Assembly: GCA_024516035.1 (NCBI GenBank)
Contig: CM044957.1
Span: forward strand, 23,873,928-23,937,927
From: Bactericera cockerelli
Lineage: Eukaryota; Arthropoda; Insecta; Hemiptera; Triozidae
Length of the DNA: 64,000 nucleotides
Reading direction: 5' to 3'
Position 1 is the first letter of the stretch. The number at the start of each line of letters is the position of its first letter. Shown here in pieces: positions 12,311 to 25,156 of the stretch. The notes under the pieces were generated by a model. The model saw nothing but the letters and a program-made list of their open reading frames with translations, made no database searches and had not been told where the DNA came from. A program made the position numbers and the translations under genes.

Positions 12311-13313
12311 TGTAGATAAAGACTAATTTGTATAATGTACCATGGTCGGTTATAAATTAATATTGCTGGAAATTCTATACGACAATCTCATAAAAGCTCA
12401 TTGCAAATTACAATAATAGAATTGTACTGACCCGGCCGGCCCTTCCGGCCTTTAGGACATATTTTTTCATTCTTATGAATTTTAATAATTAGAATGTCAT
12501 ATTTTTTTATTCCTGTAAATTAAAGTTTAAATTGGGCTGAGAATAATAAGTTTTAAAAAATTCACCTTGTATATTTTTGACCTGTCGAAAAATTCCTACT
12601 TTTAATAGGCATTAAATTAAGTTGTAAAACTATTTTGGACACCTGATTGTTTGCGAGTGCAAAATTTCGTGTACTTGCATGCAACTTCGCAAACAATGAA
12701 TTTCCTTCATAAATACGTATCTACTAACTACCTATCTACTTAAACATTTCACTTGAAACAGGTTATCTTTCTAACTTCTACTAAGAATTCTAATCGAAAT
12801 GTTAATTTGGTCAGTCATATTTATTGTGCGTGATACACAATGCTCAAGTATTACTATGTCCAGCTCTACAGACCTCTAGTTTTGAATCCTCCACTTCCCT
12901 GCCCTGTGATGTTAACATGTTCAAGATTGAATGCCTGAGCCTCGTGCAGTGCTTCGTTCCAAAAGTTTGAAGCCCCGGACAGAAGACAGGCGAACAATAT
13001 ACAAAGCCTCCTCTTGTTCTGGAATTTCCATTGTCCGAGTTGTCAGCTCTGACAGTCCCAGTATTCTTCTCCAGAGAGTTTTCCATGGAATGGTCAATCA
13101 GGCCTTTAGCCTTTTGTTTTCTTTTCAAAACTTTCATATTGGTCGAGTTTGAACAAGGAACTTTCTCCTCAAGTATTCAAAGATATTGTTTCAATTTCAC
13201 CCGTCTGTTCCCTGGGGAGATATTGGGAGGGTGAAATCCAGAATGAATTCGCTTGGAATTTATTCTCAAAAATGTTTCAATATTTTCTTAACGTTCATTA
13301 TATTTCTGTAGTA
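12311..13313. other. Unannotated DNA
   Basis: No gene could be supported. A 97-codon reverse-strand frame at 12844-13137 has mixed composition and no recognisable domain or flanking splice signals good enough to call. Confidence 0.4.
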
Positions 13314-13991
13314 CAGGGCAGAGCAATGAAACTTTCTTTTTTGAAATTGAAAATAAACAGGGTTATGGTTAGATTTTTTTTCTATTTTTTTTTTTCATTA
13401 GAACATAGAAAAGGGTTGGAAATTGAAATGTACAATTGGCAAAATTCTTCAGCCACACATTGCAGACGCTGTTTTCTGAAGTTTTCGTTCACTCGCTGAA
13501 GCTTTTCAATGGGAATTCTGCCAATTTCTTTTCGAATATACCTAGTCTTTCGGATCATCTAGGATTTGAGGATCATCACAGAAGACAAGGAATTTAAGAT
13601 AACACCTCAGAAATAAGTCGCGAGGGGCCAAATCAGGAGGATACCAATCTCCTCTCAGTGAGATGAGCTTGTTTCTAAAGAACAACTGACCAGTTGTTTG
13701 AAAAATATTCTTCAATGGAAAAACTCATTCCTCACGATCTCACGAATGCATTTTAATGAAACGTTAACAACTAACAACAACTAAACTAAACAACTAGTAG
13801 TTTCTAAAAATAATGCCCTCAAAATGACCATCATAAAACACAAAAGATAGTCATTTTGAAAAGTAAATTTTTAGCTAGCATAAAATTTCCAACCCTTGAC
13901 TATTCAAAAACCAAAAACTGAACCAAAACTATCATCATCCTGCGCTTCAGGGCGGGCTGTTCAAAAAGAAAAGTTTCGTTGCACCACCCTG
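13314..13991 (-). mobile_element. Decayed mariner-like transposon
   Basis: Inverted ends begin CAGGGC at 13314 and, read inward from the other end, CAGGGTGGTGCAACGAAAC at 13991. They agree for about 30 bp (GCAAYGAAACTTT and on) and each is flanked by TA. Length is 678 bp. The middle retains the C-terminal part of a transposase on the reverse strand (13435-13645), so this is an internally deleted autonomous copy rather than a MITE of unrelated sequence. Confidence 0.85.
13435..13645 (-). pseudogene. Transposase C-terminal remnant (mariner-like)
   Basis: Read on the reverse strand, the fragment starts with a degenerate third-catalytic-residue motif, PPDLAPRD, and after frameshifts continues with EIGRIPIEKLQRVNENFRK and LQCVAEE. 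This matches the usual C-terminal helix of insect mariner-like transposases, where a REI..IP..ML.RV..NF..R...C pattern precedes the stop. Frame breaks lie between the blocks, so it encodes nothing functional. It is enclosed by the TIRs at 13314 and 13991. Confidence 0.7.
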
Positions 13992-13993
13992 TA

Positions 13994-15501
13994 TTTTAGA
14001 GGTCTCAATTTCTCAGTAACTTTTAGGCCGTCTTCATAAGACCAGTTGTGAATCAGGTTAAAATTGGTTTGGAACCTGTTTGTAACATTTGAGTTCCATC
14101 ATGTGTATGTACTATTTATACACACGACGAAATTGAAAAGGATCTTCAAATAAACTCAAATCCAAAACCAGTCCATTTTGCGTTGCATCAAGTGAATTCA
14201 AAACTGATATCAAACTGCTCATCTGTAGGTAGACTGTGATCGAATGTGATATTTTGGAGTGTAATTATTTAGATATTTTCATCAACATAATTATTTTCCT
14301 TTGTAGGCTAAGAATCACCTTTTTCCTTTGAAGCATATTTCATTGATATCATCACCATTATTTCGTTTCCTCCTTAGGTATACTTGCATTGATATTGGAT
14401 AGCATAATTCTCTTTTCTTGATCCTCCCTCGCGCTCACCCCTACCCCTCTCCAACATGTGGCACTCAATAACACCTATGTCCATTTTCAAAACTCTTATA
14501 TCATTTCGACTTCTTTGACTGGGCTTTTTCATGCGTGGTGCTTTACTGATTACATTGTTGCAATTTCTGTCATTCGCAACAGTACCAGATTTTTATTCAA
14601 GCTATTCATTTCGAGGATAGTAAACTGGAACGTTTCATAGGAACCTCTTTTTTATTTCTCTAACACTTTCTGCTTTGGTAAAGACAAAATCGTTTGTGTA
14701 CATTCATCTTCTATTCATGTTGCTCTGGCTTTGTCTTAGGATTTCAATCCTTCATTCTCTCGACTTCTTCATTTTCATTTGTTGTCCCCTGGGGTGGAAG
14801 AAGAATATCAAAAGTCTCGAGGATTTGTCATCTCAAATGCCACATTTCTTAACGTTCATTATGTTTGTAGTGTCATACTTTCTCTCTTACTTTCCAACTC
14901 TCTCCACCTCTGTTCCAGCTCTTCGTTTCTGTGTCTTGTCATCTTAAAAAAAAGCTGTCTCAAGGGAGAGTGAGAAATATGAAGACTGGTAGAGGTAAAA
15001 CGGAGTTACTAACTATGTAGCTAACCAAGCATTGGGAAAAGATAACAGTGAGCAGATTTTGACTTTTGAGCAAAATAAAAATATCAAGGGTTCGATTTGC
15101 TTTTTAGAGCGAAGATGTAGAGGTAAAAGGTCCTGGTAGTGTTACATCAAGTATTAAATAGTAAATATTTTAGATTAAGGTATGAATCTGAATGTAAAAA
15201 TCTAAATTAAATTGTGCGAGAGTCTAATCTTGCAGGGCCAACATAATTGTCCTTAACAGCTTTATTTATGCTTTGCCCTTATTATATTTACTAATAATTA
15301 TTATTACTTATACCTATTATGCATGATTTTTATTTTAAAGATGAGTGTTTCACAGCCTTTTTACTTCGTAGCCATGAAACAGGAGCTACTGTAGACGCTT
15401 GTGGTCTGTGTTGTAGCTTGCCCATCCCGTAGTATGCCCCCCCCCCTCCCCCCCCCCCCCCTTCCTCTGATGGACGAGAAGTGAAACAATACTTCCTCCC
15501 A
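13994..15501. other. Unannotated DNA
   Basis: No gene could be supported. A C-rich homopolymer run occupies about 15436-15461. Short hydrophobic open frames near 14458-14973 have no domain signature. Confidence 0.4.
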
Positions 15502-15814
15502 TTTTTTTTTAAAGCCTTATTAGGACGACAAAGTACGATGGTAACAGTATAAAATTAAGAAAAAACAAAAAATGACAAAATAAATAAGTAAAAAAGAAAA
15601 TAACACTAATGTCCTACCTAAAGGGCGGGGTTGTTGCCTGTGGCAAGCTCTTTCACCCAACCCTTTAGGTGCTGGGTCAACAAGAGCGCACCGGAAGGTA
15701 TCCCTTACAAAAAGTTGTAACCAAAGAATACAATTTTTTGTCAGCACGCGGGATCAAATCCTTGGACCTTCCGCATGGCAAGCGAGTGCTTAACCACTGA
15801 GCTAATCGCGCGCT
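15502..15814 (-). repeat. tRNA-derived SINE (Gly-like head)
   Basis: On the reverse strand the head reads GATTAGCTCAGTGGTTAAGC (A box region) and then GGATTTGATCCCGCG (B box region) around an anticodon-like TTGCCAT loop. The body contains CAACAACCCCGCCCTTTAGG, which recurs around 41420-41460, and the element ends in an A-rich tail (T run at 15502-15510 on +). The long body and poor acceptor stem rule out a functional tRNA gene. Confidence 0.75.
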
Positions 15815-16048
15815 AAATTATTATTAGTCAAAATAATATTAATCAAAATTTTACATTTTACGATTATTTTAAATTTTAAATGAATAATTGAATAGCTCAT
15901 TGCTGCTACAGAGATGCTCGGAGTTATTCAAAAATAAAGTACTTTGTTTCTACAATATCTTACTTAATATATTTACTTATTATATCAGTAAATATAATAT
16001 TATTTTATTTATTTATTTTTTATTATTTTTTCTAATTTATTATACCAG

Positions 16049-16379
16049 CCTCCGTGGCGTAATGGTTGTGACTACTGCCCGTAGTCCAGAGTTCCCGAGT
16101 TCAACTCCCGGTTGGGGCAGACTTTTCGACGAAAATTCTGTTCCATCCAAACACGTGAGGCTGGCATTTCCGGCCCTACCCAGGCTGGGTGAGGTTAATG
16201 TGGGTAGCTGGTACGATTCCCAGCGAATGGAGGGTAAAACCCCCGTCCTGACTATCTATCTCAGTCAGGACGTTAAAACCAAATAGAATCAACTGGTCAC
16301 AATAGATCTAATTAGGTCGCAGTGTTAATTGTAAGGGTTTCACAGAAAACCCTGCAACCAGGTCAGATAATAATAATAA
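16049..16379 (+). repeat. Chimeric SINE: tRNA head on the GGTTAATGTGGGTAG body
   Basis: The element is flanked by an exact 8-bp target duplication, TATACCAG (16041-16048 and 16380-16387). The head has tRNA-like CCTCCGTGGCGTAATGG and GAGTTCAACTCCCGG (B box) blocks. The body carries CCCAGGCTGGGTGAGGTTAA and GGAGGGTAAAACCCCCGTC, the same blocks found behind 5S-rRNA-like heads at 18100, 20343 and 39993. It ends in an (ATA)n tail. Confidence 0.85.
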
Positions 16380-16387
16380 TATACCAG

Positions 16388-18099
16388 TCAATATCAGCAT
16401 GTTCCTAAAATCTAACGTAAACTAGAAAAACAAAGCTGGGATGGATAGTAAGATACACGTTATGCTCCTATTAAAAAGGCATCCATGGAAACAGTGAAAC
16501 CTTTTAAAACCACAAGTCAGATATCTTTTTTTACTAGATATTCATACACAAAATTATGAACCCCTCGCTGCTTCTTAAATAATAAAAAGAATTACTAAGT
16601 CGTTTCAAAAAAGTGAAAAGCGCGTTAAAAAGCAAAAAAATAGAAGGCAACACCTGATTAACTTGCAAATGGGTGAGGAGGAAGGAAAGAGAAGATTTCT
16701 CAACGGCACGCAAGGTGTTACAAACTGCAACTTCCTTGAAAAGTTAAATTAAAAACCCAGAGAAGAATAAATTAATTCACCTGGAATAATTGAAGGTTCA
16801 AGCATTTTTCATAACTCTTCCTCTTCAACATTCTGAAATATGTTAGAATTTTCAATGTCTATTAAGTATTGACAACCGTTTTATAAATGATGAAATTTAC
16901 CTATAACCTCAGGTAATATTATAGACAGTCGTTTAGAAGATTTGATTTAGAATATCCAAAAGCTTCTGGATAGCCAAAACCTTACCGCACAAAGGCCTCA
17001 TTTATGGTACATTCACATTTGGACAAGAAATGACATCTATGTAAGGTTACCTATCATTGCGTATGGGACACAAACCATGTGTTTAATATTAGGTATGTAA
17101 TTAAAACCGCCAGACAGTCATCTACTTACAAAAGCTGTCGAAATTTAGGAAACCTCAAAGCAGCTTTCGTCAGTGACAGTGGTGTCTGTTTACCTATTAT
17201 AACTAACTTAAATGTACTTATTGCATATCGTTTGACGTGAAAAGATCGTTTTAATGATAAATTTTGAGGATATATTTATCAAAATATCTGCCTTTAAGCT
17301 AGTTCAAAAGTTATATCTATTAAAAATTTAGTTAAAAATGGACATTTCTCCCAACTGGGTTTAGTAGCGCACTCGGCCACGATGACTGTAGGTATTACCT
17401 TTGGAAACATTTTGTTTATTTTCTAAAGATCCTTATGTAAAAAAAACTTATTCTGAAAACACCAAAATGGACATTTGTTTACCCACTGATATTTTTTTTT
17501 TTTTAGCAACTGTCTAATTGTCTATACTTCCAACAGAAAAAGATTTTCTGAAGAAAGCAACACTTGACAGCATATTTGCGTTATTTTTGAATGAGACTAA
17601 GAGAGATCAGGTTTCTCATTCATATTGTTGTATGTGTGCATGGCATTAATTAATGGGGACTTTAATAAGAGGTTGAAAGTTGGTGTGTTGGGGATGTGGA
17701 ATAACGGCTTATCAGAAGATTTAAGCCTGTGGTTAGGTACTCTGATTTCTGTTTTTTCTATAAGGTACGAGCTACTAGATCCACTGTAGATTTTTTTTAG
17801 TAGTTTTATTTGTTCAGAGTGTCTTCTCTGTGTTAATGTTTGTATCGGCAGATTATCAACAAGCAGCTCGTATTCTATGTAGTGCGGGTGTACCTAATGG
17901 ATAGAACCCATTTTCCCTCTTAAATAAGTGCCTTAAAAAGCATGCCTAAATTCGCTCGATGGACTTTTATGAGCAGAATCTAGGAGAAAAATTCATGCAT
18001 TTGGTGTTATTCAAACCAACGGATTCCTACGCCACCTGGATTACCGGACTAGCGCCTTAACACACTTGACTACCTCTGCAATAGAGGTAGGAAATGTAA
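16388..18099. other. Unannotated DNA
   Basis: No gene could be supported. Around 17990-18075 a decayed tRNA-like phrase, ACCTGGATTACCGGACTAGC, resembles the reverse of the SINE head at 27850-27909, so a remnant of that SINE may lie just before the next repeat. Confidence 0.4.
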
Positions 18100-18345
18100 A
18101 CCGAGGTAAAAACTTGGTGGGTGACTAGGTAACCACCCTGATTCGAACCGATGGACGTGATGCTGGCTATTCCTGTGAACTCAAACTCCAACCTTAATTG
18201 GATGGGTGACTATTCAAAACTGAACCCTCTTGATGCTGGCTAAAACCGGCCCAACCCAGTCTGGATGAGGTTAATGTGGGTAGCTTGTTTGTGAGTTTTG
18301 AATGGATGCAGGGTAAAACCCCCGTGTCGAATGACCAAGAAGATA
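18100..18345 (+). repeat. Decayed SINE with 5S-like segment
   Basis: GGATGGGTGAC, a 5S rRNA 3'-domain block, is followed by CCCTCTTGATGCTGGC and by the shared body blocks GATGAGGTTAATGTGGGTAG and GGGTAAAACCCCCGTG. The head is rearranged; two GGGTGAC stretches suggest a partial duplication. Boundaries are approximate. Confidence 0.65.
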
Positions 18346-20342
18346 AAGAGGCGTTAAAAGAACTATTCTAAAGTACTGAATTTATAAAATGCAATCAAAA
18401 TTTCTGTTGGAGAAACCAGTTTATTACAACAACAAAAAAGTATGCAGAAAGTTTCTCTCAACACACAACGATCTTTTGGAAAATCGTATTGAATGGTAAT
18501 AACATTTCATTACATTCAGTATTGAAGCTATTCAAATTTGAAAGAGACTCATCTGCATATTTAGGACTTACCACTTAACACTGCGGTATAGAGACGAGAA
18601 CTTTAGTCAGCAAACTTAACTTTAAATCTCCAAGTTTTCACTGATCATTAAACTTGTATTGTTCTTAAAGACAAGTTCAAATATTATTTCTCCTTTTATT
18701 TCTAACCCCTTTTCTAATACAATGTGCCATAGGATATTTATCCATCTATACTTTTCTATACTATACAGGGTTGTAGTTGAGATAAACAAACTAACTCGAT
18801 ATGTCAGATTAGATGACAAAATTTCAAGTCAGAAATTTCATGACGAACATTAAGTCTTAATGAAATTTCGCGAATAGAGATTCAAACATGGTGCATGGAT
18901 TTGTTTTTCTTCTCATAATCATCTTCTTTTTTTTTGTTGATATTCATCAAATTTTAGTTATCAGAGTATTGAGACCAGAGTATAATTTAGGTACCAAACG
19001 TGCACGTCCAAATGAAGCATGTAAGTAAAAGAACCTGACCTCTAGATAGAGTTGGTGGTCTCTCATTCTAGTATTCTTTATCCCTGATCTCTGATTATTG
19101 ATCTACCATCAGGAATCTCTCATATTTTTCATGTATCACCCTGTAAGTTGTAGATTCCTAATGTCTTTACCTTCTTACCAAATTTTGTGGTTTGTTTGAA
19201 TCCAAAGCTTGAGCCCGTGCCTCCCTCTCATAGCTTCCTCCTCCTCATATTCAATAAAGTCTTGCTGAAGAGTATTTAACATTGTGGGAGGAAAGTTTCC
19301 AGAGCACCCGCCACACCATCAGGGTTATCCCACATGAACATTATCTAACCCCATGTCAAACTTTGCCCAGGGATTATACTGCAAGTTCCTTGTTAGTTTT
19401 CAGCATCTGCAAGGAGCCTACGTGTAAACCCTGAGAAACTAAGGGGTTTTTGAACAAAATTTCATTTCAGTGTTAGATTTAAAATTTCAACATTTTCAGG
19501 CTATATCGCGGAAATGACTATTGATAGTAAAGCATATGGTATCATTTTCATATTGTATCATTTATCATGCACAAGCTATGCCAGTGTTTGAAATGGAAAA
19601 CTTCTTTTTATATTTCAAAGTGCTTTTCCTATGAGAATCAAACGCAAAATATATGTTCTACCTACTAATAGAGAGTTTCTAAATAAAAATAAATAATTGT
19701 ATAGAGTTATTACTTCCGTAAAATTTCTAATAATAGAAATTGGAATCATTGTGTTTTGTAAAAAAAAAATAATATTTTTTTGCTCTGAACCTGCACGTTT
19801 CATAATCTCCTGAGCAACTTTGGTTGTGGGTCCGTCTATCGGTCTGTGAAATGCATTCCTTGTAACTCGCAAATCTCAGCAACTACTCCACAGATTTCAA
19901 CGAAATTTTGTACACATTTATAGGAGACGTATTTCAGATGGTCACATTTAAAATTAATCAACTTCGCACTAGTGGTTCTTGGACATAAAGACCAAGCGCC
20001 TGACCACTTTTTACTTATGCAATGCGATTATACAGTATACATATCTCGTGAGACACACACACGTCATGATTTTGATGAAACTTTCAAACTTTGTATGTTT
20101 TTGTATATGTATACATATTCGTGTTTTACATAGTGCATTTATATATATATGTATATTTTTTAAATAATGTATGATTGTGCTCTGATATTTAAGAAAATCC
20201 GAAATTTTGTACAAAAAAGTGCAAAAAGTCCTTACAGAATTTTTGGTGGAATTATAAAATCTCAAAATGGCCTAGTGTATATAATGTGAACAACCAATAA
20301 CGAGTCACGAGGAAGTAATTGGCAGTGTATTTTTTCATCGTG
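18346..20342. other. Unannotated DNA
   Basis: No gene could be supported. About 19780-20110 has the flavour of an old interspersed repeat (phrases such as CAACGAAATTTTGTACACAT and a short (CA)n), but no second copy was found in the window. Confidence 0.4.
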
Positions 20343-20572
20343 GCTTTCAACTGTATGGTCATATCGCGACGGGGGTTTTACCCTCCATTTTCTGAAAACT
20401 CAGAAACCAGAAACTCAAATTAACCTCACCCAGCCTGAGTGGGGCTGGGAATAGCCGATATCACGGAGGTTCGAATTTGTATGGTCACCCCTCAACTTCT
20501 AAACATGCTGGGCGATGCTCAACTTCAGTGAGAACTGGTATATTCAACGTGTCATGGACGCTGGCTATAGTT
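20343..20572 (-). repeat. 5S-rRNA-derived SINE
   Basis: On the reverse strand the head reads CACGTTGAATATACCAGTTC then CTCACTGAAGTTGAGCA, which aligns with the 5S rRNA phrases CGTTGAAAGCACCGGTTCTC and CACCGAAGTCAAGCAAC. It is followed by the body blocks GGCTGGGTGAGGTTAA and GGAGGGTAAAACCCCCGTCG and the end GATATGACCATA. This is the layout of a SINE3-type element. Confidence 0.8.
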
Positions 20573-22290
20573 ACTCTAGTTGGTGATGTGATGCATATCT
20601 CAAACTGTCCTCACCGGGACAGAGACCGAACTGTCACTAGATACAAGTTAGATGTAATTGTATAGTAATATATTGGGGAAATCCAGGCATCTGAGCAGGG
20701 AGAATGAGTGAGCATCAGTCAACTAGACCAATACATCGTTCTGTGGAACTAGGAATACAGAAGACAAGACAAGATAATAATGGGGGGTAAGGTAACGTAG
20801 ATTTTCGCCTTTTTCTATGTAGGAGTGAAAATGCACAGCAAAGAGCAATCTGATTTTCCTTGAATATTAAATAAAGTATAAACTGAACAACAGTGTAAAC
20901 AATATGATGATGCGTGAAGTAATAATTGCGGAGGTATACATAAAGCACATAGTAAAACGGTGCCATATCTCGCCCCCTTCTTGATTCTGAGTGAGAATAG
21001 TTTTTCACATAACTTCAGTAGGTATGAGGACTTTATAACTTTATAACTAAGACTTTATAACTATAAAAAAAACTTTATAACTTGCATGAATAATATCAAA
21101 GTAAACTTGTATAGATTTATGGGCCCTTACAATACTGATGTCCAACAAAAAATCGAAAATCACTTCTTTAAGACTTTTTCCTCCTAGGCTGAGACACTAT
21201 CGAGTCACGCAGACTGTATCAGAAGTAATGCCATGAACTGTGTGAGTATAGATAATACAGTTTAATAATAATAATAATGCCCGGTATACGGGTACATTTA
21301 TTAACCGTACAATACCTTTATACACACATTAATCATTTTATTTTGTGATTAAAATTAATCTATAAGGCTGGTTGTTGATTTTTCAGCTGGGGTGCTAATT
21401 TTGCGCTTGTCCCCTAATTGCTGGAGACGCACTTGACGGCAAGGCTATAGATAGGACACGTGCATTGAACATAAAACGCACGACGCATCATTTCTCAAGT
21501 ACTTACTCCTGCTTTTTCGGGAGGGATTCTGCAGCTTTCAGCAAAAAGAGTTCCAAGCGGCTCTGTAATTTCCCCGCCAAGTAATTCATCACTGGTGCAG
21601 AGGACGGGGGGGGGGGACTCTTGCCTGCTGAGTGAGTCTCCCATTTCCTTTGGATTGTTTTAGCAGAAGGGGAATATACAAGGGGTACGCTACATCTTGA
21701 GTTCCTTGTGAGAGTAATTTATTGCGCTGCCTGTGAGGTAGGGAGCTTTGAACAAGGCCCAGAGAGTCCAAAGTGCTTGACTCTACTTTCTCCTGCTTTT
21801 CCTTCTTTTAAAATTTCTTTCTTCTTTTCCTGAACAATGTTATTTTAAGAAAGTTAAGACCTTAAATTGTGGTTCCTTTATCTCACCTGTCATAATGGAA
21901 GAGTATCTTGTTTTCAAGAAACTCTCGCAATCTTAGTTCAGTAAGTCGGTGTGTACATTGTCATTTTGAGACTCATGATCACATCATTTGCCTGAATAAC
22001 ACATTTCTCGTATTGCATCCATAGGTTGCTTCATTATTCCTCAAAAGTTATGACTGGTATACTTAAATTGGACCTCGTAACCCATAACATTGAAAGAATA
22101 GACCCCTTCGAAAATTTGGAATTCGAACGAGGGCCGAAACTAGTCCTTTCAAGCCATTTAATTACTAAATACAAAATATACAAGTTGTTCATACAAGTTT
22201 CATAGCCAATTTTCGGGGCAGAAACCTCAACTAAACTTATGTCCGAGTTCCACAGTTATCGGTGAATTGATGAATTTACCTAATGCCAAT

Positions 22291-22336
<46 letters not shown>

Positions 22337-24291
22337 TGAATATGCAACCGAGAACCGGAAAGTATTGAAAACTGTACTACAGGAACATTTTTATTTTCCA
22401 TAGCATCTGTCGCCATTTTGAGCCCCTCCATACTGATGCCTTCAAATTCAAAGCCATAAGTGATGGATGAGAAAAAGTTTACTTTTTTTCATTCTGCCGG
22501 GATCCGGGATATTTTCCCGGAGTAATGATAAGGAGAAGGTGTTGGTGTTGGTGAAATATTTAAGCTCTGAATAGCATCAGTTTTCCAGTTAATAGCTTTC
22601 CATATTTCAGCTAGCCTGTCTGATGGCTTTATCTGCAGTATCTGAAGCTAAATGGGGACGGGGGCTTTAATGTGCGAGAACATGAGGAGAAGTTGTTCCT
22701 GCCAGCGCTTGGTTTGACCTTTATATCTTCTCTTGTTGTAATGAATAAGCATTTGGAACATTTAAAGGGGTATGCTCCCGGAGTCTTGTAATTAAAGCCT
22801 CCCTGGAGTCCGCTGGATTTTCCTGTTCTCGGTAGACGAATGCTCATCTAAAGCGAAGAAAAAGAAGAAGCATAAGAAGAAGAAATAATCACTTTAATCT
22901 GAAAACCACAATTTTTAGTCGTTAAGAGCTAAAAGAATTTCATGACAGAAACATAGAAAGAGAAAAAGATTTTATGTACAAAATTTCATTAGAACCTATG
23001 GGGGTCTTTGGCATTATAAAAAGATAATTATAAAGTTTTTTTCTCGACTAGGAGTATGGTTCTGTTTTCTTCTGAAAGTCCCTTGTCTCAAAGGTCAATG
23101 ATATGACGAGAGTTTTAATAGCAGTGGCGAATCAACAATCTATATGGGAAACAGTCAAATCCCTCAATGTTGTTGTTGTAATTCTATGCAAAGATCTGTA
23201 GGTAGGTAAATACTCTGGTATTTGTTAATTTTCATTTGGGTGGCGTCACAGGTAGCTAGTGAAGAAATTGAAGAAATTACTTGGAACTTTTACCACTGTC
23301 TACATGACTGTTTCTGTGGAATCCGCCACTGCTGAATAGAATGAAAATTCAACTCTATTTGATTTTAATGTTGGCAAGCTCTGACTAAATAAAAATGTCA
23401 AACTAAATGGGCTGAATAATAATTCAATTTAATGTTCAAAATAATAAAATTATGATTTAACCTTTGGACAAAGGCTTACCAGGAATTAAGAAGATGGACC
23501 TTCTGATTTCGAGGAATACAACAGTCGAATAGAGACCCGAATTTTATCAGTATGTATGTACCTATGTAGAGAAAGTTTTCAAAGTAAATTACATATGAGC
23601 TAGGGGTATGCGCTAGGTAATATGACATTGGTTGTTCCATAGTGACTTAGATATAACATTCATTAAGAATAATTATGTATTATTGTATGAATAATTAATT
23701 GGTGGGTAGGTGGATAGATACTAGCGTTTTGCAGTAAACAGATGAAAATTCATCAAATGAGAAAGGTGCATTTATAATACCATTAAGCATAGGTAATATT
23801 ATCCAAACTTGTAGAAACTAAATCGACTCTCTTTGTTGATCAAATGATCCTAAGCCTAATATATCTACGTTTATAATGGCAAGGCTAAAATATAATGTAT
23901 TTAAATTTCTTATAGTAGATAAGAATTAAATGTGATTAACAAAGGAAATATTTTATAAACTCCAAAGGGGACACCAGTTATTTTTCCTCACTATATGTAT
24001 TTATATTTTCTTTAGTCCCAATCGTGCAGCTTAAATAAGATTCTATTATTATTATTATTTAAAAAATCTTTCAACGAAATGTATTGTGTTTGTAAGGCAT
24101 AACACCACTTCTAATGTTACTCGGGGTCTCAGAAAGGGTTAGTCTGGCATAAAAGCTCGCTTCAGTAGCACAAGTGGTCTAGGCCTATGTATCATTGCAA
24201 CATGACAATCATGACCCTAGTAGACTGGGTCATAATTCAGCGAATGACCAGTGCAGTATGCCAGGACCAGGGCGGGGGTTTTATAATATAA
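20573..24291. other. Unannotated DNA
   Basis: No gene could be supported. Present are a tandemly repeated ACTTTATAACT phrase at about 21028-21083, an (AAT)n at about 21265-21279, and a T homopolymer at 22292-22331. The GC content is locally higher at 21480-21780 and 22480-22860. At about 24160-24270 a decayed stretch with GGGCGGGGGTTTTA resembles a SINE body end. Confidence 0.4.
22292..22331 (+). repeat. Poly-T run (~40 nt)
   Basis: An uninterrupted T tract that could be the reversed A-tail of a retroelement, but no recognisable element follows on the reverse strand. Confidence 0.9.
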
Positions 24292-24312
24292 ACTAGCGGG
24301 TTACACCCGCCG

Positions 24313-24557
24313 CTTCGCCAGCCCATCAAACACACACAACGCCCCACACACACCCACCCACACACACACATCCACACACACACATCCACACACACCCACA
24401 CACACGCACACACACGCACACACACGCACACACCCACCCCACCACACCACACACACATACCACACCACACACACCACACACACACACACACACCACACAC
24501 ACACACACACCCACACACACACACACCACACACCACACACACACCACACACACACCA

Positions 24558-24588
<31 letters not shown>

Positions 24589-24595
24589 CCACACA

Positions 24596-24645
<50 letters not shown>

Positions 24646-24719
24646 CCACACACACACACACACACACACCACACACACCACACACACACACACACACACC
24701 ACACACACACACACACACA
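24313..24719 (+). repeat. (CA)n microsatellite, ~400 bp
   Basis: An interrupted CA tract with CACC and CGCA interruptions. All three reverse-strand frames are open as Cys/Val-rich strings; these are artefacts of the repeat and not genes. Confidence 0.97.
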
Positions 24720-24784
24720 AAATGTCATTTAGGTTTGAAAAAAAACCTGAATATTTTTTGTCGCCCATCTATTTTCTGGCCTTC

Positions 24785-25156
24785 CCCGGCGTAGCTCAAG
24801 AATGGCTCATCAGAATTTCGCGATCAATATGTCAAATGAAAGCCTAAACCCTTGCCTAAAACTTTCTCGCTCTGAGTTGATAGGTCGTCACTTCAAATTT
24901 CGAGAAAAAATGTCATTTAGGTCAAAAAACGTGAATATTTTACATGTTACCCATCCATTTTTTTACCTTACCCGGCGTAGCTCAAGAACGGCTCATCAGA
25001 AATTCGCGATCGATATGTCAATTGAAAGCTCAAGCCCTTGCCTAAAACTTTCTCGCTTTGAGTTGATAGGTCGTCGCGACAAATTTCGAGAAAAAATGTC
25101 ATTTATGTCAAAAAACGTGCATTTTTTTTGCGTCACCCATCCATTTTTATCCTTAC
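24785..25156 (+). repeat. 186-bp tandem duplication inside the repeat
   Basis: The phrase GGCGTAGCTCAAGAA recurs at 186-bp spacing, with a third, diverged start near 25155 (TTGTAGCTTAACC). Because 186 is a multiple of 3 and no stop occurs, a frame of 122 codons with two similar ~62-residue repeats stays open. This is most simply a by-product of the duplication. Confidence 0.85.

Noticed and set aside
12844..13137. A 97-codon reverse-strand frame with mixed composition
   Set aside because: No recognisable domain, no convincing splice signals and no repeat origin; not enough to call a gene.
24237..24768. Three overlapping reverse-strand frames of 130-163 codons rich in Cys and Val
   Set aside because: They are translations of the (CA)n tract; a dinucleotide repeat keeps frames open without coding.
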